Assembly: GCA_963743785.1 (NCBI GenBank)
Contig: CAVURD010000002.1
Location: forward strand, 11,409-75,408
Direction: 5' to 3'
Length of the DNA stretch: 64,000 nt
Source of the DNA: Bog-473 sp963743785
Lineage (GTDB): Bacteria; Actinomycetota; Acidimicrobiia; Acidimicrobiales; RAAP-2
The translations under genes and the position numbers were made by a program. The notes beneath the pieces were generated by a model. That model had not been told where the DNA came from. It ran no database searches and saw only the letters and a program-made list of their open reading frames with translations. The number at the start of each line of letters is the position of its first letter. Position 1 is the stretch's first letter. Positions 39,585 through 48,672 of this stretch are shown here, piece after piece.

Positions 39585-39965
39585 ATGAACGTTCCGGACG
39601 ACCTTCGTTATTCGACCGAGCACGAATGGGTTCGCGTCGACGGGTCACGTGCCCGCGTCGGGATCACTGACTACGCCCAAGACGCGCTGGGCGACATCGT
39701 CTACGTCGAGCTCCCGGCCGTGGACGCGGCGGTCGAGGCCGGCGGACCTTTGGGCGAGGTGGAGTCGACCAAGTCCGTCTCGGAGATCTACGCACCGGTG
39801 GCGGGGACCGTCACGGCCATCAACGAATCGCTCACGGCCAGCCCCGAGCGGATCAATCAGGACCCCTACGGGGATGGCTGGATCTGCGAGCTGGAGCTGG
39901 CCGACGTGGCCGCGCTGGACGGCCTCCTCGACGCCGGGGGATACGGGGATCTGACCGCCGGTTGA
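39585..39965 (+). CDS. gcvH: glycine cleavage system H protein
   Basis: GcvH (126 aa) carries the aminomethyl group on its lipoyl arm between the P, T and L proteins of glycine cleavage. The lipoylated Lys is residue 63 in GEVESTKSVSEIYAP. Start at the ATG 39585 (MNVPDDLRYSTEHEWV) matches the family; TAGGGT (39571-39576) lies 8 nt upstream, and no RBS is seen, so it may be leaderless. The rest of the system, gcvT-gcvPA-gcvPB, is 14.7 kb downstream. The following FHA, MerR and DUF151 genes keep the order of Mycobacterium Rv1826-Rv1829. Confidence 0.96.
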   Translation: MNVPDDLRYSTEHEWVRVDGSRARVGITDYAQDALGDIVYVELPAVDAAVEAGGPLGEVESTKSVSEIYAPVAGTVTAINESLTASPERINQDPYGDGWICELELADVAALDGLLDAGGYGDLTAG

Positions 39966-40030
39966 GCACGTTGGGGGCCACTTTGTAGCTCCAGGGATAC
40001 GCGACCGTGGGGTGGAGTACCGTGTTCGCC

Positions 40031-40501
40031 GTGTTCTGTAATAACTGCGGGCATAGGAATCCCGAGGGTGTGAACTTCTGTTCCTCCTGCGGGAGCGCAC
40101 TGGCCGGGGGCGACGACGCCACCGTGACCCTGCGTCCCGTCGACCACGGGGACAGTGCCGAGGAGAGCCCTGCCTTCGCGCCCGGTGAAGTTCCTCACGG
40201 CTCCGGCGTCCTGGTCGTGACCCGGGGGCCCAACGTCGGAGCGCGCTACGTGTTGGACGCGGGGGTGACCCGGGCGGGGCGCCATCCCGACAGCGATATC
40301 TTTCTGGACGACATCACTGTCTCCCGCCGCCACGCCGAGATCACGCAGGAAGTCAATGGGACGTTTGCCATCGCGGACGTGGGCTCTCTCAACGGGACCT
40401 ACGTCAATCGGGAGCGCATTGACAAGGCCTCGCTCTTGCCTCACGACGAAGTGCAGATCGGCAAATTCAAGCTGGTCTACCTGGTGGCTGGACCAGAGTG
40501 A
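40031..40501 (+). CDS. zinc-ribbon FHA-domain protein
   Basis: A 156-residue signalling protein. The N terminus is a CxxC-x10-CxxC zinc ribbon (C3, C6, C17, C20). A short linker has DDATVTLRP, which resembles the Thr-phosphorylation site region before the FHA domain of mycobacterial GarA. The FHA domain (about 58-150) shows TRAGRHPDSDIFLDD, then VSRRHAEI and GSLNGTYVNRERI, the phosphothreonine-binding core. In mycobacteria the protein in this position controls 2-oxoglutarate metabolism. The GTG at 40031 was chosen because it starts exactly at the ribbon (VFCNNCG) and TACCGT (40018-40023) ends 7 nt before it. Its stop overlaps the MerR start (GTGA). Confidence 0.88.
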   Translation: MFCNNCGHRNPEGVNFCSSCGSALAGGDDATVTLRPVDHGDSAEESPAFAPGEVPHGSGVLVVTRGPNVGARYVLDAGVTRAGRHPDSDIFLDDITVSRRHAEITQEVNGTFAIADVGSLNGTYVNRERIDKASLLPHDEVQIGKFKLVYLVAGPE

Positions 40502-42012
40502 GTAGCCGTACCTACCTGTCCATCGGGGATGTCTTGACGCTGTTGCGGGAGGAATTCCCCGACGTCACTATCTCCAAGATCCGCTTCCTCGAGAGTCAAG
40601 GTCTAGTCAACCCCGAGCGTTCGCCCTCGGGCTACCGGAAGTTTTTCGAACCCGATGTGGAACGGCTCCGCTGGGTCCTGCGCCAGCAACGGGAGCACTT
40701 CCTGCCTCTCAAGGTCATTCGGGACCGCCTGGCCGCAGGGGATCTTGGAGACATCGAAGTGGAACCGGGCGTCGAGACAGAGGCTGAGCCGGCGCGACGA
40801 AACGGGGCTGCTTCCCATCCGGCCCACTCGACACCCGACGGCTCGGAACGAGCGGAGGAACCGGCGACATCGATGGGATCTTCGGCCGGGCGGACGACCC
40901 CACCGAGCCCGGCGTCCGGTGGGCAACGGCGTGGAAGCGCCAACGCGGCGGCGGGCCGGACCGAGGCGCAGATGGCACAGGCGGACAACGAAGCCATGGC
41001 GCGCATACTGGCCGACGCCTCGCGCCGCGCCGCGTTGATCCCCGAGAACGCCGCTGACCGCGCGCCGCTGCACGTCGTCCCCGATGCTGGTCACTCCACT
41101 GAGAGTGAGTCGGTCGCCGCGCGCACGGGCACGGCGCGCGGAGATGCGTCACCTTCGGTCGTGGCGAACGAGGGTCAAGGTCAAGGTCGGACTTCAGAGT
41201 CAAGTCCAGCGCGTCCGGTCGGAGCCAAACATGCGGCGGTCGACTCCTCGCCGACCTCGCGCCCTTCCGGCACCGCGGGTGAGCGCGACAGCGCCGCGGG
41301 CGGCGCGGCGACTGGTGGCGCTGGCGGCGCGGCGACTGGTGGCGCGGGCGGAGCGACTGGTGGCGCGGGCGGCACAGCTGATGGCGCAGGGGCGCCAGCC
41401 GGTTCCGCGGGGGCGGCCGGTGCCGGTGCCGGTGCTCGAGTTAGGGCAGGGTCGGCCGGCACGGACCATCGGCCCAAGGGAGGGGCACCGACCGCTCCAG
41501 GCGCGCCCACCCGCAGCGAGGCGGACGAAGCCGGCAAGGGAACCGGATCTGCAGGCTCCTCCGACTCGGGCGGCTCGGGCCGTCGGGCAACGGGGCCGGC
41601 CAAGCCGATACTCACGCCGGACATGGTCACCGGCGCCAGCCTGACCTGCGACGAACTGTGCTCGGCCAGCGGGCTGTCCGAGGCCGAACTGGCCGGCCTG
41701 CAGAGTTTCGGCCTGATCGAGCCGGTGATCGTGGCGGGAATACCCACTTTCGACGAGGATGCCCTGACCGTGGCCAACCTGGCCGCAGATTTCCGAAAAT
41801 TCGGCATCGAGCCCCGCCATTTACGCATGTACCGCACCGGCGTCGACCGGGAGATCGGGTTGATTGAGCAGGTCATCATCCCTTTGTTGCGCCAACGCAA
41901 TCCTGAATCCCGACAGCGGGCCACCCGAGCCGCCGAGGAGCTGGGGACCCTGGGTCAGACCATGCGGGCCACCTTGCTGCGATCGGCTCTGCGTCGCCAC
42001 GTCGGGGGCTGA
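40498..42012 (+). CDS. MerR-family regulator with long disordered insert (Rv1828/FtsR-like)
   Basis: A 504-residue regulator. Residues 3-80 are a MerR winged helix (YLSIGDVLTLLREEFPDVTI, FLESQGLVNPERSPSGYRKF). Residues 375-504 form a second conserved domain (LTCDELCSASGLSEAELAGL through IPLLRQRNPESRQRATRAAE), as in Mycobacterium Rv1828 and Corynebacterium FtsR, where the protein activates cell-division genes. Between them lie about 290 low-complexity residues rich in Ala, Gly, Ser and Thr; mycobacterial homologues are only about 250 residues in total, so the insert is unusual. Synteny with gcvH and FHA genes supports the assignment. Confidence 0.85.
   Translation: MSSRTYLSIGDVLTLLREEFPDVTISKIRFLESQGLVNPERSPSGYRKFFEPDVERLRWVLRQQREHFLPLKVIRDRLAAGDLGDIEVEPGVETEAEPARRNGAASHPAHSTPDGSERAEEPATSMGSSAGRTTPPSPASGGQRRGSANAAAGRTEAQMAQADNEAMARILADASRRAALIPENAADRAPLHVVPDAGHSTESESVAARTGTARGDASPSVVANEGQGQGRTSESSPARPVGAKHAAVDSSPTSRPSGTAGERDSAAGGAATGGAGGAATGGAGGATGGAGGTADGAGAPAGSAGAAGAGAGARVRAGSAGTDHRPKGGAPTAPGAPTRSEADEAGKGTGSAGSSDSGGSGRRATGPAKPILTPDMVTGASLTCDELCSASGLSEAELAGLQSFGLIEPVIVAGIPTFDEDALTVANLAADFRKFGIEPRHLRMYRTGVDREIGLIEQVIIPLLRQRNPESRQRATRAAEELGTLGQTMRATLLRSALRRHVGG
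41299..41388 (+). repeat. Gly/Ala/Thr-coding tandem repeats in the MerR gene
   Basis: Near-copies of a 21-24-bp unit (ggcgcggcgactggtggcg type) encode the run of GGAATGGAG-like peptides in the disordered insert. In frame throughout. Confidence 0.8.
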
Positions 42013-42046
42013 TCACACAGGGGCCTTCGGGCGCTACATTTCAATC

Positions 42047-42550
42047 ATGGTCCGAGTGATGTTGCGAGCCGTTCGAGTGGACCTGCAGTCCAACACTCCT
42101 GTCCTGCTCCTGCAGGAAACCGGCGGAGAGGGCCGGACGCTGCCCATCTTCATCGGCAATCCTGAGGCCACCGCCATTGCCTATGCGCTCCAGGGGGTGA
42201 CCATGCCACGACCTCTGACTCACGATCTCATGACCGACATGCTGGGTGCCCTTGACATCAGCGTCGAGCGTGTCATCATCACCGAGCTCCGCTCCTCGAC
42301 CTATTTTGCCGAGTTACATCTTCTCCACGGCGAGGAGCGGGCGGTCATCTCGAGCCGACCCTCGGATGCGGTGGCGGTGGCGGTGCGTACCGAGACCCCG
42401 CTCTTCGTCCAGGACGAGTTGATGGAGTCCGAAGGCATCATCTTGGCCATCGAAAGCGAGGATGAAGAGGACGAGGAGAACGTCAACGAACTGGCCGAAC
42501 AGTTTCGCGAATTCCTCGACACGGTTCGTCCGGAGGACTTCAGCGGCTGA
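42047..42550 (+). CDS. bifunctional nuclease family protein (DUF151)
   Basis: A 167-residue DUF151 protein. Members have a compact beta/alpha fold; plant BBD1 and some bacterial members show DNase and RNase activity. Typical segments: LLLQETGGEGRTLPIFIGNPEATAIA, quoted here as LPIFIGNPEATAIAYAL, then RPLTHDLMTDMLGAL and SRPSDAVAVAVRTETPLFV. The C terminus is acidic. The ATG at 42047 is 6 nt after the -10 TACATT (42035-42040), so the mRNA is probably leaderless; an open frame upstream is not coding. Fourth gene of the conserved gcvH-FHA-MerR-DUF151 group. Confidence 0.9.
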   Translation: MVRVMLRAVRVDLQSNTPVLLLQETGGEGRTLPIFIGNPEATAIAYALQGVTMPRPLTHDLMTDMLGALDISVERVIITELRSSTYFAELHLLHGEERAVISSRPSDAVAVAVRTETPLFVQDELMESEGIILAIESEDEEDEENVNELAEQFREFLDTVRPEDFSG

Positions 42551-42582
42551 CGCCGCGCGGTGGCGCGGTGCCTGGTCAGCCC

Positions 42583-43572
42583 TCATCGCCGGGGATCCAC
42601 CAGGATGCGACCCCTGGCCGCTCCCCTCAGCACCTTGCTCAGTGCATCGCTGAGGCCGTCCAGGCCGACGACCTCGCTCACCATCTCGGCGCAGCGTTGC
42701 ATCGGGAACTCATCGGCCATGGTCGACCAGAGGGCGCGGCGTTCTTCAATCGGGGTCGCCACCGTGTCGATGCCCAGGAGGGCGACCCCGCGGACGATGA
42801 AGGGGTAGACGGTGGAGGACAGTTCGTTGCCGCCGGTCAATCCGCTGGCCGCCACGCCGCCGCCGTAGCGCACCGTCCGCAGCGCCTCGGACAGGGCGGA
42901 CCCGCCGACGCAGTCGACGACACCACCCCAGAGTTGCGGCCCGAGGGTGCGGCCATCATCGGGGCTGAACTGGCGCCCCACGACTCGAGCCGCGCCCAAC
43001 TGCGTGAGGTAGTCGTGTTCGGCCCCCTTGCCCGACGACGCCACGACCTCAAAACCTTTATGGGCCAGGAGCGCGACCGCGGCACTGCCCACACCTCCGG
43101 AGGCACCGGTGACCAGAACCGGGCCGTCCTTGGGAGCGAGGCCATGCTGTTCCAGCCGGTGAAGGGAGAGGATGGCGGTGAAGCCGGCCAGCCCGATGAT
43201 CGCGGCATTGCGGGACGACACCGCAGAAGGGAGTGGCACCACCCATTCAGCCGGTACCCGGGCGAAGCCGGCGAACCCGCCGTGATGGGCCACCCCCAGG
43301 TCGTAGCCCTGCACCAGAACGCGTCGCCCCGGGACCAGGGTGGGATCGTCACTCTCGGCGATCGTGCCCGTGAACTCCACCCCCGGGATCAACGGGAACT
43401 GACGGGCCACCCGGTTCCCTGGACGGGTCACCATGGCGTCCTTGAAGTTGATGGCCGACCACTCGACGTTGACCAGCACCTCACCCTCAGGTAGGTCGCG
43501 CTCGGAGAGGTCAGCAATGTGCGCCCGGATGACCTCTCCCATTTTGGATAGGCAGTATGCGGAGAAGCGCAT
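42583..43572 (-). CDS. MDR-family oxidoreductase (acrylyl-CoA reductase AcuI/YhdH-like)
   Basis: A 329-residue zinc-independent medium-chain reductase. The N-terminal GroES-like domain has VEWSAINFKDAM and FPLIPGVEFTGTI; the Rossmann domain has VLVTGASGGVGSAAVALLAH. The pattern YKDAL-like FKDAM plus PGVEFTG is typical of the AcuI/YhdH group, which reduces acrylyl-CoA to propionyl-CoA with NADPH. Substrate is inferred only from family. The ATG start has TACAGT on its own strand (43583-43578) 5 nt upstream, so it is probably leaderless. Confidence 0.88.
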   Translation of the reverse strand: MRFSAYCLSKMGEVIRAHIADLSERDLPEGEVLVNVEWSAINFKDAMVTRPGNRVARQFPLIPGVEFTGTIAESDDPTLVPGRRVLVQGYDLGVAHHGGFAGFARVPAEWVVPLPSAVSSRNAAIIGLAGFTAILSLHRLEQHGLAPKDGPVLVTGASGGVGSAAVALLAHKGFEVVASSGKGAEHDYLTQLGAARVVGRQFSPDDGRTLGPQLWGGVVDCVGGSALSEALRTVRYGGGVAASGLTGGNELSSTVYPFIVRGVALLGIDTVATPIEERRALWSTMADEFPMQRCAEMVSEVVGLDGLSDALSKVLRGAARGRILVDPRR

Positions 43573-43632
43573 AGTCCACTGTACGAGCCGCGAGGGCGAG
43601 CGCCGACGGCACCGGGCGCTACGGTCGCTCCG

Positions 43633-45582
43633 ATGACTCGCTCCCCGTTCGGTTTCTGGCCCTCGCCACTAAGCGCGGCGCAGGCTGCCGCCGGGCGAGT
43701 GTCGCTCTCCGAGTTGAGCTCGGACGGGGGCCGGCTCTACTGGTTGGAGTCCAGGCCGTCGGAAGGCGGCCGTGTGGTGCTCGTCATGTCCGCCGGGGAC
43801 GCGGTGGAGGAGCTTTCGCCGCGAGGCGTGAGCATTCGCAGTCGAGTGCACGAATACGGCGGTGGTGCATCATGCCTCGTCCCGGATCACGGCCCGGACG
43901 CGTTCGCCTACGTGCGGCTGGATGACCAACGGGTCTGGTTGACCGCCGGGGGATCGGCTGCACCGAGAGCCCTCTCGAGTGAGCCCCCGCGGGGAGAGAT
44001 CTGGGCCCATGGAGGCCTCTGCGCCACACCCGATGGGGATTGGGTCGTTGCCGTGCGCGAAGCTCACCGTCCGGGGAGTTCGCGTCCCCGGCACTGCCTG
44101 GTGGCCCTGGGGACCCGCGCCGACAACGTGGGCGAATGGATCGTGGCCGAGGGCCATGGTTTCTACGGTGCCCCGCGGGTGAACAACGCGGGCGATCGCT
44201 TGGTGACGGTGGTCTGGGACCACCCTGACATGCCGTGGGACTCCTCGGCCGTTGTCGTCATCCCACTCGAGGTTGTCGTCGACGAAGCCGCCGCGACTTC
44301 GCGGCTGACCGCCGCCGGTGCGCTCTGGGCGGTGGCCGGGGCCCCGGACGAGTCGGTGGGGCAACCAGCCTGGCGGCTCGATGGGGGCCTGCGCTTTGTC
44401 TCGGATCGCCAGGGCTGGTGGCAGCCCTGGCTCCATCCAGGTACGGCCGGTGCGCATCCGGCCGAACCGATGACCGACGAGGCGGCCGAGTTTCACGGCC
44501 CGGACTGGGTCCTCGGGCAGACGACGATGGTCGAGATGGGCGATGGCTCAGTGGTGGCTCGCCTGACGTCGGGCGGCCGAGACTTCCTCGTGCATATCAC
44601 CACCTCGCAGGCGCCCCCGAAGGTGCTCTCCCAGCCGTGTGTCTCCATCAGCGCGCTGTGCCCGCACGGTGACGGCGTGGCTTTCATCGGGGGACCGGCC
44701 GATGGGCCCGACGACGTGTGGGTGCTGCCGTCGACGGGGGAGGCGGCGCGGCCTCTGCGACCCGGTCGGGCTGTCGCGCTGGTACCCGCCAACGTCTCGG
44801 TGGGGGAGCCGTTCGATTTGGTCGGGCGCTCGGGTCGTCCGGTCCATGGCGTGGTGTACCCGCCGAAGCTGGGGGAGGCGGTGGGACCTGAAGGCACCCT
44901 CGCCCCTCTGATCGTCTCCTGTCACGGTGGGCCGACGTCGTCCGCCGGGTCCGGATTCGACGTCACCATGCAGTACTTCACCAGTCGGGGTTTTGCCGTG
45001 GCCCGAGTGGACTACGCCGGCAGCACGGGCTACGGGCGCGCCTATCGCTGCTCGCTCTGGGGGCAGTGGGGCGTGGCCGATGCCGAGGACTGCGTTGACG
45101 CCGCTCGCCATCTGGCCGCCACGGGCCGCGTCGACGGCGGCCGCATGGGTATCCGGGGTGGAAGTGCCGGGGGCCTGACCGCCCTCAATGCACTGGCCGC
45201 CGGTGAAGGGTTCTCCGCCGCCGTTGCCCTATACGGGGTGACCGATCTGTTGGGACTGGCGGCCTCGACCCACGACTTCGAGGCGCACTACATGGATCGT
45301 CTCATCGGTCCCTTGCCGGAGAGTCGGGAGATCTATGAGGACCGTTCGCCGGTGAACCGGGCCGCCCGGATGGGCGGTTCCGTGCTCCTGCTCCAGGGAA
45401 CCGAGGACCCGGTGGTCCCGCCGGCCCAAGCTGAGCGCCTGCGCGACGCCCTGAGCGCCGCCGGACGGCGCTGCGTCGTGCGCTTCTTCGAAGGAGAGGG
45501 CCACGGGTTTCGCCGAGCGGAGACGCTGGTGGCCTGCCTGGAAGAGGAATTGGCCTTCTACCGAACCGAACTCGGGCTCTGA
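43633..45582 (+). CDS. prolyl oligopeptidase family (S9) peptidase
   Basis: A 649-residue S9 peptidase without signal peptide, thus cytoplasmic. The N-terminal two thirds are a beta-propeller (PD40/WD-like blades), and the last 230 residues are an alpha/beta hydrolase. The catalytic triad is in place: Ser in GIRGGSAGGLTAL (about 511), Asp in LLLQGTEDPVVPPAQ (about 589), His in GEGHGFRRAE (about 623). SCHGGPTS forms the oxyanion region. Family members release N-terminal dipeptides or acyl residues. ATG at 43633 follows TACGGT (43620-43625) by 7 nt, so leaderless. Confidence 0.92.
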   Translation: MTRSPFGFWPSPLSAAQAAAGRVSLSELSSDGGRLYWLESRPSEGGRVVLVMSAGDAVEELSPRGVSIRSRVHEYGGGASCLVPDHGPDAFAYVRLDDQRVWLTAGGSAAPRALSSEPPRGEIWAHGGLCATPDGDWVVAVREAHRPGSSRPRHCLVALGTRADNVGEWIVAEGHGFYGAPRVNNAGDRLVTVVWDHPDMPWDSSAVVVIPLEVVVDEAAATSRLTAAGALWAVAGAPDESVGQPAWRLDGGLRFVSDRQGWWQPWLHPGTAGAHPAEPMTDEAAEFHGPDWVLGQTTMVEMGDGSVVARLTSGGRDFLVHITTSQAPPKVLSQPCVSISALCPHGDGVAFIGGPADGPDDVWVLPSTGEAARPLRPGRAVALVPANVSVGEPFDLVGRSGRPVHGVVYPPKLGEAVGPEGTLAPLIVSCHGGPTSSAGSGFDVTMQYFTSRGFAVARVDYAGSTGYGRAYRCSLWGQWGVADAEDCVDAARHLAATGRVDGGRMGIRGGSAGGLTALNALAAGEGFSAAVALYGVTDLLGLAASTHDFEAHYMDRLIGPLPESREIYEDRSPVNRAARMGGSVLLLQGTEDPVVPPAQAERLRDALSAAGRRCVVRFFEGEGHGFRRAETLVACLEEELAFYRTELGL

Positions 45583-45642
45583 GGCCTCGCTCCGGGCGTC
45601 GACCTGCCTCACACCGGCCTATGCCAGGCTGTAGCCATTGAG

Positions 45643-47106
45643 ATGTCGACCACCCCCTCTCGGAGCGGTGCTTCACCAAGCCTGATGCGACGGGTCCTGG
45701 CCCGTCTTGCCTCCGTCGGTCCCACGTCAGGCGACGCCATGTTGTACGGGCTGGGGGCGGCGTTCGCCCTGGGCATCATCCTCTTCTCGACGTTGGACCT
45801 GTACCGCCAGTGGGGAGAGTTGGCTCTGGGCCCGTACATCTTCGGGACCGTGGCTTCCGCCGTGTTGGCCATCGTCAGGCGGCACAAGGCTGCTGCGGCG
45901 TCCGCCGGCACTGACTCGCCGTCCGACACCGACGCCACCACCGGCCTCGCAGCTTCCACCTCCACCGCCAGCACCACCGCCAGCACCACGGCCGGCGTGC
46001 CGTCGCCCCGTCGCCGCGCCTGGCGGTCGCCCATGACCCCACGCCTGGCGATCGCCGTCTGCGTGTTCGTCGGCGCAACGGCCGTCCCGCTCGCCCTCGA
46101 GGTGGTGTGGCGCTCCAACGGAGACCCCGGCTCGCACTTCCAACCGGAGGTGGCCACCATCGAGAAGGGTGGCCAGACGGTGGCCAAGGGCAAGGACCCC
46201 TACCACGACGTCACCAACTCGCACGGCAAGGTCCTCTACCGCGTCCCGGGCGAGCCGACCTACGAAGGCTTCCTGCCCTACCTCCCCCTCATGACGGTGT
46301 TCGGGCTCCCGAGCGCCAAGCACCACGACATTGTGCTGACCGATGCCCGCATCTTCTTCAGCCTGGCCACACTGGCGCTCACGGCGGTGGCCCTCTGGCT
46401 GTGCCCGGCCGACGGGCGCCGGAAGATGCGCACCCTCCAGGTGATCGCCATCTTGCCCACTGCCGCCCTCCCGCTGGCCACGGGGGGCGACGACATGCCG
46501 ATCGTGGCCTTCTTGCTGCTGGCCATGGTGCTGGCCCAACGGCGCCAGCCCTTCGCCTCGGGCGTGGTCCTCGGCGTGGTGTCGGCCATGAAGTTCACGG
46601 CCTGGCCGCTCGCCGCGCTGGCGCTCTTCGCCGCCCGGGACCGCCGCGGGGTGCGGCGTCCCGGCACGATGTTCCTCGGCATGTTGGTCATTGCCGGCCC
46701 GGTGGTGGTTCCCTTCGCCTTGCGCGGCCCGTGGGCCTTCTTCGACAATGTCGTGCTCTTCCCGCTTGGCCTGTCGGGCGTTAGCTCGCCGGCGGCCAGC
46801 CCGCTCCCGGGCCACCTCCTGGTGACCGCGTTTCCCTTCCTCCACCGGGCGCTGCCGTTGGCGGTCGGCATCGTGGGCGGTGCGCTGCTGGCGTGGCACC
46901 TCTCCCGTCGCCCCCCGAGCACGGCGGCAGAGGTCTGCACATTGGGCGGGATAGTGATGGCGGTGATCACCCTTCTGGCCCCGGCCACCCGCATCGGCTA
47001 CCTGCTTTACCCGATCAACTTCTTCGTGTGGTCGTATCTCTTTCGCGAGATCGAGCGCGCCGGCGATATGCCGGAGCGAGCACTCAGCGAGAGCGTGTCT
47101 GTCTAG
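45643..47106 (+). CDS. multi-pass membrane protein, GT87/DUF2029-like
   Basis: A 487-residue membrane protein with about ten helices, a Ser/Thr/Ala-rich insert (about 85-125) and an extracytoplasmic loop with the motif GKDPYHDVTNSHGKVLYRVP. The architecture, with an acidic residue after the first long loop and a C-terminal LLAPATRIGYLLYPINFFVW, fits the GT87-like mannosyltransferase / DUF2029 group that uses polyprenyl-phosphate sugars. No donor or acceptor can be named. It converges on the next gene with a 4-nt overlap. Confidence 0.75.
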   Translation: MSTTPSRSGASPSLMRRVLARLASVGPTSGDAMLYGLGAAFALGIILFSTLDLYRQWGELALGPYIFGTVASAVLAIVRRHKAAAASAGTDSPSDTDATTGLAASTSTASTTASTTAGVPSPRRRAWRSPMTPRLAIAVCVFVGATAVPLALEVVWRSNGDPGSHFQPEVATIEKGGQTVAKGKDPYHDVTNSHGKVLYRVPGEPTYEGFLPYLPLMTVFGLPSAKHHDIVLTDARIFFSLATLALTAVALWLCPADGRRKMRTLQVIAILPTAALPLATGGDDMPIVAFLLLAMVLAQRRQPFASGVVLGVVSAMKFTAWPLAALALFAARDRRGVRRPGTMFLGMLVIAGPVVVPFALRGPWAFFDNVVLFPLGLSGVSSPAASPLPGHLLVTAFPFLHRALPLAVGIVGGALLAWHLSRRPPSTAAEVCTLGGIVMAVITLLAPATRIGYLLYPINFFVWSYLFREIERAGDMPERALSESVSV

Positions 47107-47753
47107 TCCGGGTCGGGAACTTGGAAGAGCCGGACGGTGAACGCGGTCTGGCCGGCCGGCGGGGCGTCGGGACCGAACGTGGTGGCCGAGACCACCGCAC
47201 CCATCTCCCAGAAGAAGCCGTCGGAGCCCGCCTTCTTGCCCAGCACTTCGAGGGCACCTGGGTCATTGCGCGCCGGGCCGGTCTCGAAGATCTGCCAACC
47301 CTGCGCCTTCATGTCGCTCAGGTAGAAGGTGCGGATCGCCCCCTGCGAGTCGTCGCTGACCAGGCCGATCTGGGCGTCGAACTGGTCGGCCAAGGCGCTG
47401 TTGGCCTGATGTGAGACGCGAGTCGACCCCTCGGGAAGCGAGACGGCGTTGAGGATGTTCGACGGTGGCTCGCCGGACCGGGTGATGACGCTGAGAGCGG
47501 GAGCGGCGCGGACCGCACGAAGCGAGGTGCCCGTGATCACCCGGATACTCCTCGAGGTATCGGTCTGAGCCGGGGCGCCGTTGGTGGCCAGCCCGATGGC
47601 GACGAACCCGACCAGGATCAGGGCGGCCAGGCCGACCACGACCATGGCCGGGCGCATGCTGAACCCGGCGTACGGCGCCGGCCGGGCCGGCGTCGGGCCG
47701 GCCCCGGGCGTCGGGGCAGCCCCCTCCTCTTCGGGACCGTCGGGGTCGGTCAT
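47103..47753 (-). CDS. one-TM membrane-anchored protein, unknown
   Basis: A 216-residue protein with a Pro-rich cytoplasmic head, one membrane helix (about 35-57, AMVVVGLAALILVGFVAIGL) and an outer domain of about 150 residues. The outer part contains YLSDMKAQGWQIFETGPA, a pattern seen in proteins with small alpha/beta folds that judge a bound ligand, but I do not recognise the family. A weak RBS (ggaag) is just before the ATG. It lies 24 nt downstream of thiD on the same strand, so the two may be co-transcribed. Confidence 0.7.
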   Translation of the reverse strand: MTDPDGPEEEGAAPTPGAGPTPARPAPYAGFSMRPAMVVVGLAALILVGFVAIGLATNGAPAQTDTSRSIRVITGTSLRAVRAAPALSVITRSGEPPSNILNAVSLPEGSTRVSHQANSALADQFDAQIGLVSDDSQGAIRTFYLSDMKAQGWQIFETGPARNDPGALEVLGKKAGSDGFFWEMGAVVSATTFGPDAPPAGQTAFTVRLFQVPDPD

Positions 47754-47777
47754 CTTCCAGCTCCCACGACCGCCAGC

Positions 47778-48608
47778 CTATGGCGACGCTGACCACCCGA
47801 AATGGTCGATAGGCCCATGCCCGGCCCCGAGCGTCCACGAGGCACCCCCGACCAGTCCCCGGGCCACGAATGCCTTGGCCCGGCTGATGGCTGTGGGCCC
47901 ATCCGCCCCGAGGGCCAGGTTGGCGGCGATGGCCGCCGAGAGGGAACAGCCCGTGCCGTGGTCGTTCCGGGTATCGATGCGAGTGGCCTCGAGCACGGTG
48001 GTCCCTTCGGGACCGGCCACGACATCGTGGGCCACGTCGGTGAGGTGGCCTCCTTTGACCACCACATAGGTCGCCCCACGCGAGCGGATCTGCTCCGCGG
48101 CGGCGGCCATGGCAGGCACCGACAACAGGTCCTCCACCGGCCTGTGGGTCAGGGCGGCGGCCTCGCGCAGGTTGGGGGTCACCACGACGGCGTGGGGGAC
48201 AAGGCGGGTCAGATAGGCCTCGATGCCATCGGGGTCCATGAGGGGGTGTCCACTCGATGAGACCAGAACGGGATCGACCACCAGCTGCGGCAACCGCCCG
48301 GCCGCAGCCAGGTCGGCCACCAGGTCGACGATGGCTCGAGTGGCCAACATGCCGGTCTTGACGCTGCGCACCGAGAGGTCGCCCAGCACGGTTTCGATCT
48401 GGAGGCGGACGAAGTCCGGCTCGAGCACGACGACGCCGCGCACGGCCGCCGTGCTCTGGGCGGTGATGGCGGTCAGCGCGGTGGTCCCGTGCACGCGGTG
48501 GGCGGCGAAGGTCTTGAGGTCGGCCTGGGCCCCGGCCCCGCCACCCGAATCCGACCCGGCAATGCTCAGCGCAGCCGGCGGAGTGGTGGGCCGATGCGTG
48601 GGTGACAC
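47778..48608 (-). CDS. thiD: hydroxymethylpyrimidine / phosphomethylpyrimidine kinase
   Basis: ThiD phosphorylates HMP and HMP-P to give the pyrimidine half of thiamine. The 276-residue sequence is typical of the ribokinase-like fold: ALSIAGSDSGGGAGAQADLK near the N terminus, VVDPVLVSSSGHPL, VVTPNLREAAAL, and the catalytic anion hole DHGTGCSLSAAIAANLALG. The GTG at 48608 lies 7 nt after TAACGT on its strand (48621-48616), a leaderless layout. Divergent from thiG with shared promoter space of about 65 nt, which joins the pyrimidine and thiazole branches. No TPP riboswitch seen. Confidence 0.93.
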   Translation of the reverse strand: MSPTHRPTTPPAALSIAGSDSGGGAGAQADLKTFAAHRVHGTTALTAITAQSTAAVRGVVVLEPDFVRLQIETVLGDLSVRSVKTGMLATRAIVDLVADLAAAGRLPQLVVDPVLVSSSGHPLMDPDGIEAYLTRLVPHAVVVTPNLREAAALTHRPVEDLLSVPAMAAAAEQIRSRGATYVVVKGGHLTDVAHDVVAGPEGTTVLEATRIDTRNDHGTGCSLSAAIAANLALGADGPTAISRAKAFVARGLVGGASWTLGAGHGPIDHFGWSASP

Positions 48609-48672
48609 TCAAGGAACGTTAGCGAGCATGATGCCGGTGCCTTCCCCGTCGGCCCCGCAAGTATCGTCGGTG

